Of a DNA stretch of 15,511 nucleotides, positions 14,857-15,511 are shown in pieces. This stretch comes from Fimenecus sp045613585 (GTDB taxonomy: Bacteria > Bacillota > Clostridia > Oscillospirales > Acutalibacteraceae). Made by a program: the position numbers and the translations under genes. The stretch is taken from positions 1-15,511 of the forward strand of contig JAZLBG010000038.1 in assembly GCA_045613585.1 (NCBI GenBank), written 5' to 3'. Within the stretch, counting starts at the first letter, position 1. Every line of letters begins with the position of its first letter. The notes below the pieces were generated by a model. The model was not told the origin of the DNA, made no database searches, and saw nothing but the letters and a program-made list of their open reading frames with translations.

Positions 14857-15212
14857 TCTATTACCTCCTCAATCATTTTTACAGCTTGTTCTTTTGTTAT
14901 TGACAAATGCTTCATATTTTTTGCAAAATCACGGACAAGCTGTTCTGCCATTTTGCGTCTGCAAGCAGCAACTATCTCTGTGTCTTCAGTAACAAATCTG
15001 CCAAGAGTTCCTTTTGAAATAATAAGCCCTTCGTTTTCAAGCTCCGAAAAAGCGTGTTGGACTGTATTAGGATTTACAGCCGCCTCTAATGCAATTTGTC
15101 GTACAGTAGGTATTTGCTCACCTGCAGAATATTCTCCTGACAAAACCTTTTTAACTATTCTGTCTGCAATTTGCAAATAAACGGGTTTGTCTGAAGAGAA
15201 TTTCCAAGCCAT
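14853..15212 (-). CDS. GntR family transcriptional regulator, YtrA subfamily
   Basis: 119 residues. The winged helix-turn-helix covers about residues 10-76: VYLQIADRIVKKVLSGEY, then PTVRQIALEAAVNPNTVQHAF as the recognition helix and GLIISKGTLGRFV as the wing. Only about 45 residues follow, the short helical dimerisation tail that marks the YtrA subfamily; there is no large ligand domain. It is the first gene of an ABC operon, the usual setting of YtrA repressors that respond to envelope stress. The ATG at 15212 has GAGGTGA upstream. Autorepression through the palindrome at 15226-15255 is likely. Confidence 0.94.
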   Translation of the reverse strand: MAWKFSSDKPVYLQIADRIVKKVLSGEYSAGEQIPTVRQIALEAAVNPNTVQHAFSELENEGLIISKGTLGRFVTEDTEIVAACRRKMAEQLVRDFAKNMKHLSITKEQAVKMIEEVIE

Positions 15213-15225
15213 AACATCACCTCAC

Positions 15226-15255
15226 TTGTATTATTGTGCTAATACAATAATACAA
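15226..15255. promoter_or_regulatory. Operator palindrome for the YtrA-type regulator
   Basis: A perfect inverted repeat with 12-bp arms, TTGTATTATTGT (15226-15237) and ACAATAATACAA (15244-15255), around a 6-bp spacer. It covers the -10 box and expected transcript start, 14 bases before the regulator gene: the classic position for a repressor site. Confidence 0.82.
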
Positions 15256-15275
15256 CGTTTGTAAATAAATGTCAA
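15247..15275 (-). promoter_or_regulatory. Promoter of the GntR/ABC operon
   Basis: On the minus strand TTGACA (plus 15270-15275), 17 bp, TATTAT (plus 15247-15252). The -10 lies inside one operator arm, so repressor and RNA polymerase should exclude each other. Confidence 0.9.
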
Positions 15276-15335
15276 TAGTTTTCTTTGGGTATGCAAATTT
15301 AAGTTTATCGGGCTCATTGAATGGTATTGTTTTGC

Positions 15336-15511
15336 CTCCCTCTGACGAGGTGCGGGTGTCCGATGGACACCTCTGCAAAGCAGAAGCACCGACCGAACCG
15401 GCAGGTGAGAATTAGGTGGCAACGCGTTAGCGTTGACGGAGGGAGAGATAGGCTTTAACAGGCGTTTTTGACTACCCCTCAGTCAACTTCGTTGACAGCT
15501 CCCCTGACAAG
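15336..15511. repeat. Hairpin-rich intergenic repeat, cut by window end
   Basis: CTCCCTC (15336-15342) and GAGGGAG (15439-15445) form inverted ends around a unit with hairpins GGTGTCC/GGACACC (15355-15371), TCTGC/GCAGA (near 15372-15384) and CAACGC/GCGTTG (15420-15435). A second related unit begins after it, with CCCCTC, the hairpin GTCAAC-ttc-GTTGAC (15482-15496) and GCTCCCCTGA, and runs past the window. It is visibly richer in G+C than its surroundings. It resembles the dispersed CTCCCTC/GGAGGGAG palindromic repeats I have seen in many gut Clostridia (recall only). It has no coding capacity that I trust. Confidence 0.65.

Noticed and set aside
1..15511. CRISPR arrays, tRNA or rRNA genes, insertion-sequence transposases
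   Set aside because: No regularly spaced repeats, no tRNA cloverleaf or rRNA blocks and no transposase motifs were seen on either strand.

Overview
The window is AT-rich with strong AGGAGG-type ribosome sites, TTGACA/TATAAT-type promoters, simple hairpin-plus-T terminators and a YtrA-type GntR operon. This points to a low-GC Gram-positive, most likely an anaerobic gut-type Clostridia member (Oscillospiraceae/Lachnospiraceae-like). The lineage is inferred from style and gene families, not from a marker gene.

Layout. (1) 1-303: the last 100 codons of GMP synthase guaA, closed by a terminator at 424-458. (2) About 459-1150: a gene-free stretch holding a purine-rich, A-rich block, an imperfect direct repeat and a second terminator that looks like a copy of the first. 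(3) 1167-2904: a promoter driving an overlapping pair, a TPR protein and a DUF4037 nucleotidyltransferase-like protein. (4) 2989-4982: a promoter driving another overlapping pair, a membrane-anchored phosphodiesterase/phosphatase of the alkaline phosphatase superfamily and a cytoplasmic GH43-like beta-propeller protein. They end at a GACCTTG-type terminator that can also serve the convergent gene. (5) 5043-6815, minus strand: the magnesium channel mgtE with a complete control region (promoter, M-box magnesium riboswitch, intrinsic terminator) and then a short leader ORF with its own good ribosome site. (6) 6966-9614: a GPH/MelB-type transporter with an unusual ~320-residue charged C-terminal tail. 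(7) 9698-10733: a cell-surface protein with signal peptide, a thioester-domain-like head, an acidic Thr/Ser/Asn/Asp stalk and an LPXTG-like anchor, but with no convincing start codon. (8) 10760-11890: a ketopantoate-reductase-family enzyme with its own promoter and terminator. (9) 11909-15275, minus strand: a four-gene operon of a YtrA-type GntR repressor, an ABC ATPase, an ABC permease and an unrecognised 470-residue membrane protein. A 12-bp-arm palindrome overlaps its promoter -10. (10) 15336-15511: a GC-richer, hairpin-filled intergenic repeat that runs off the window edge.

Most units are independent housekeeping or accessory transcription units, each bounded by its own promoter and terminator. 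The parts most worth a second look are the leader ORF between the M-box terminator and mgtE, the coiled-coil-tailed transporter, the degenerate thioester-like surface protein, the new membrane component of the YtrA-type operon, and the repeated terminators that bracket the gene-free island.
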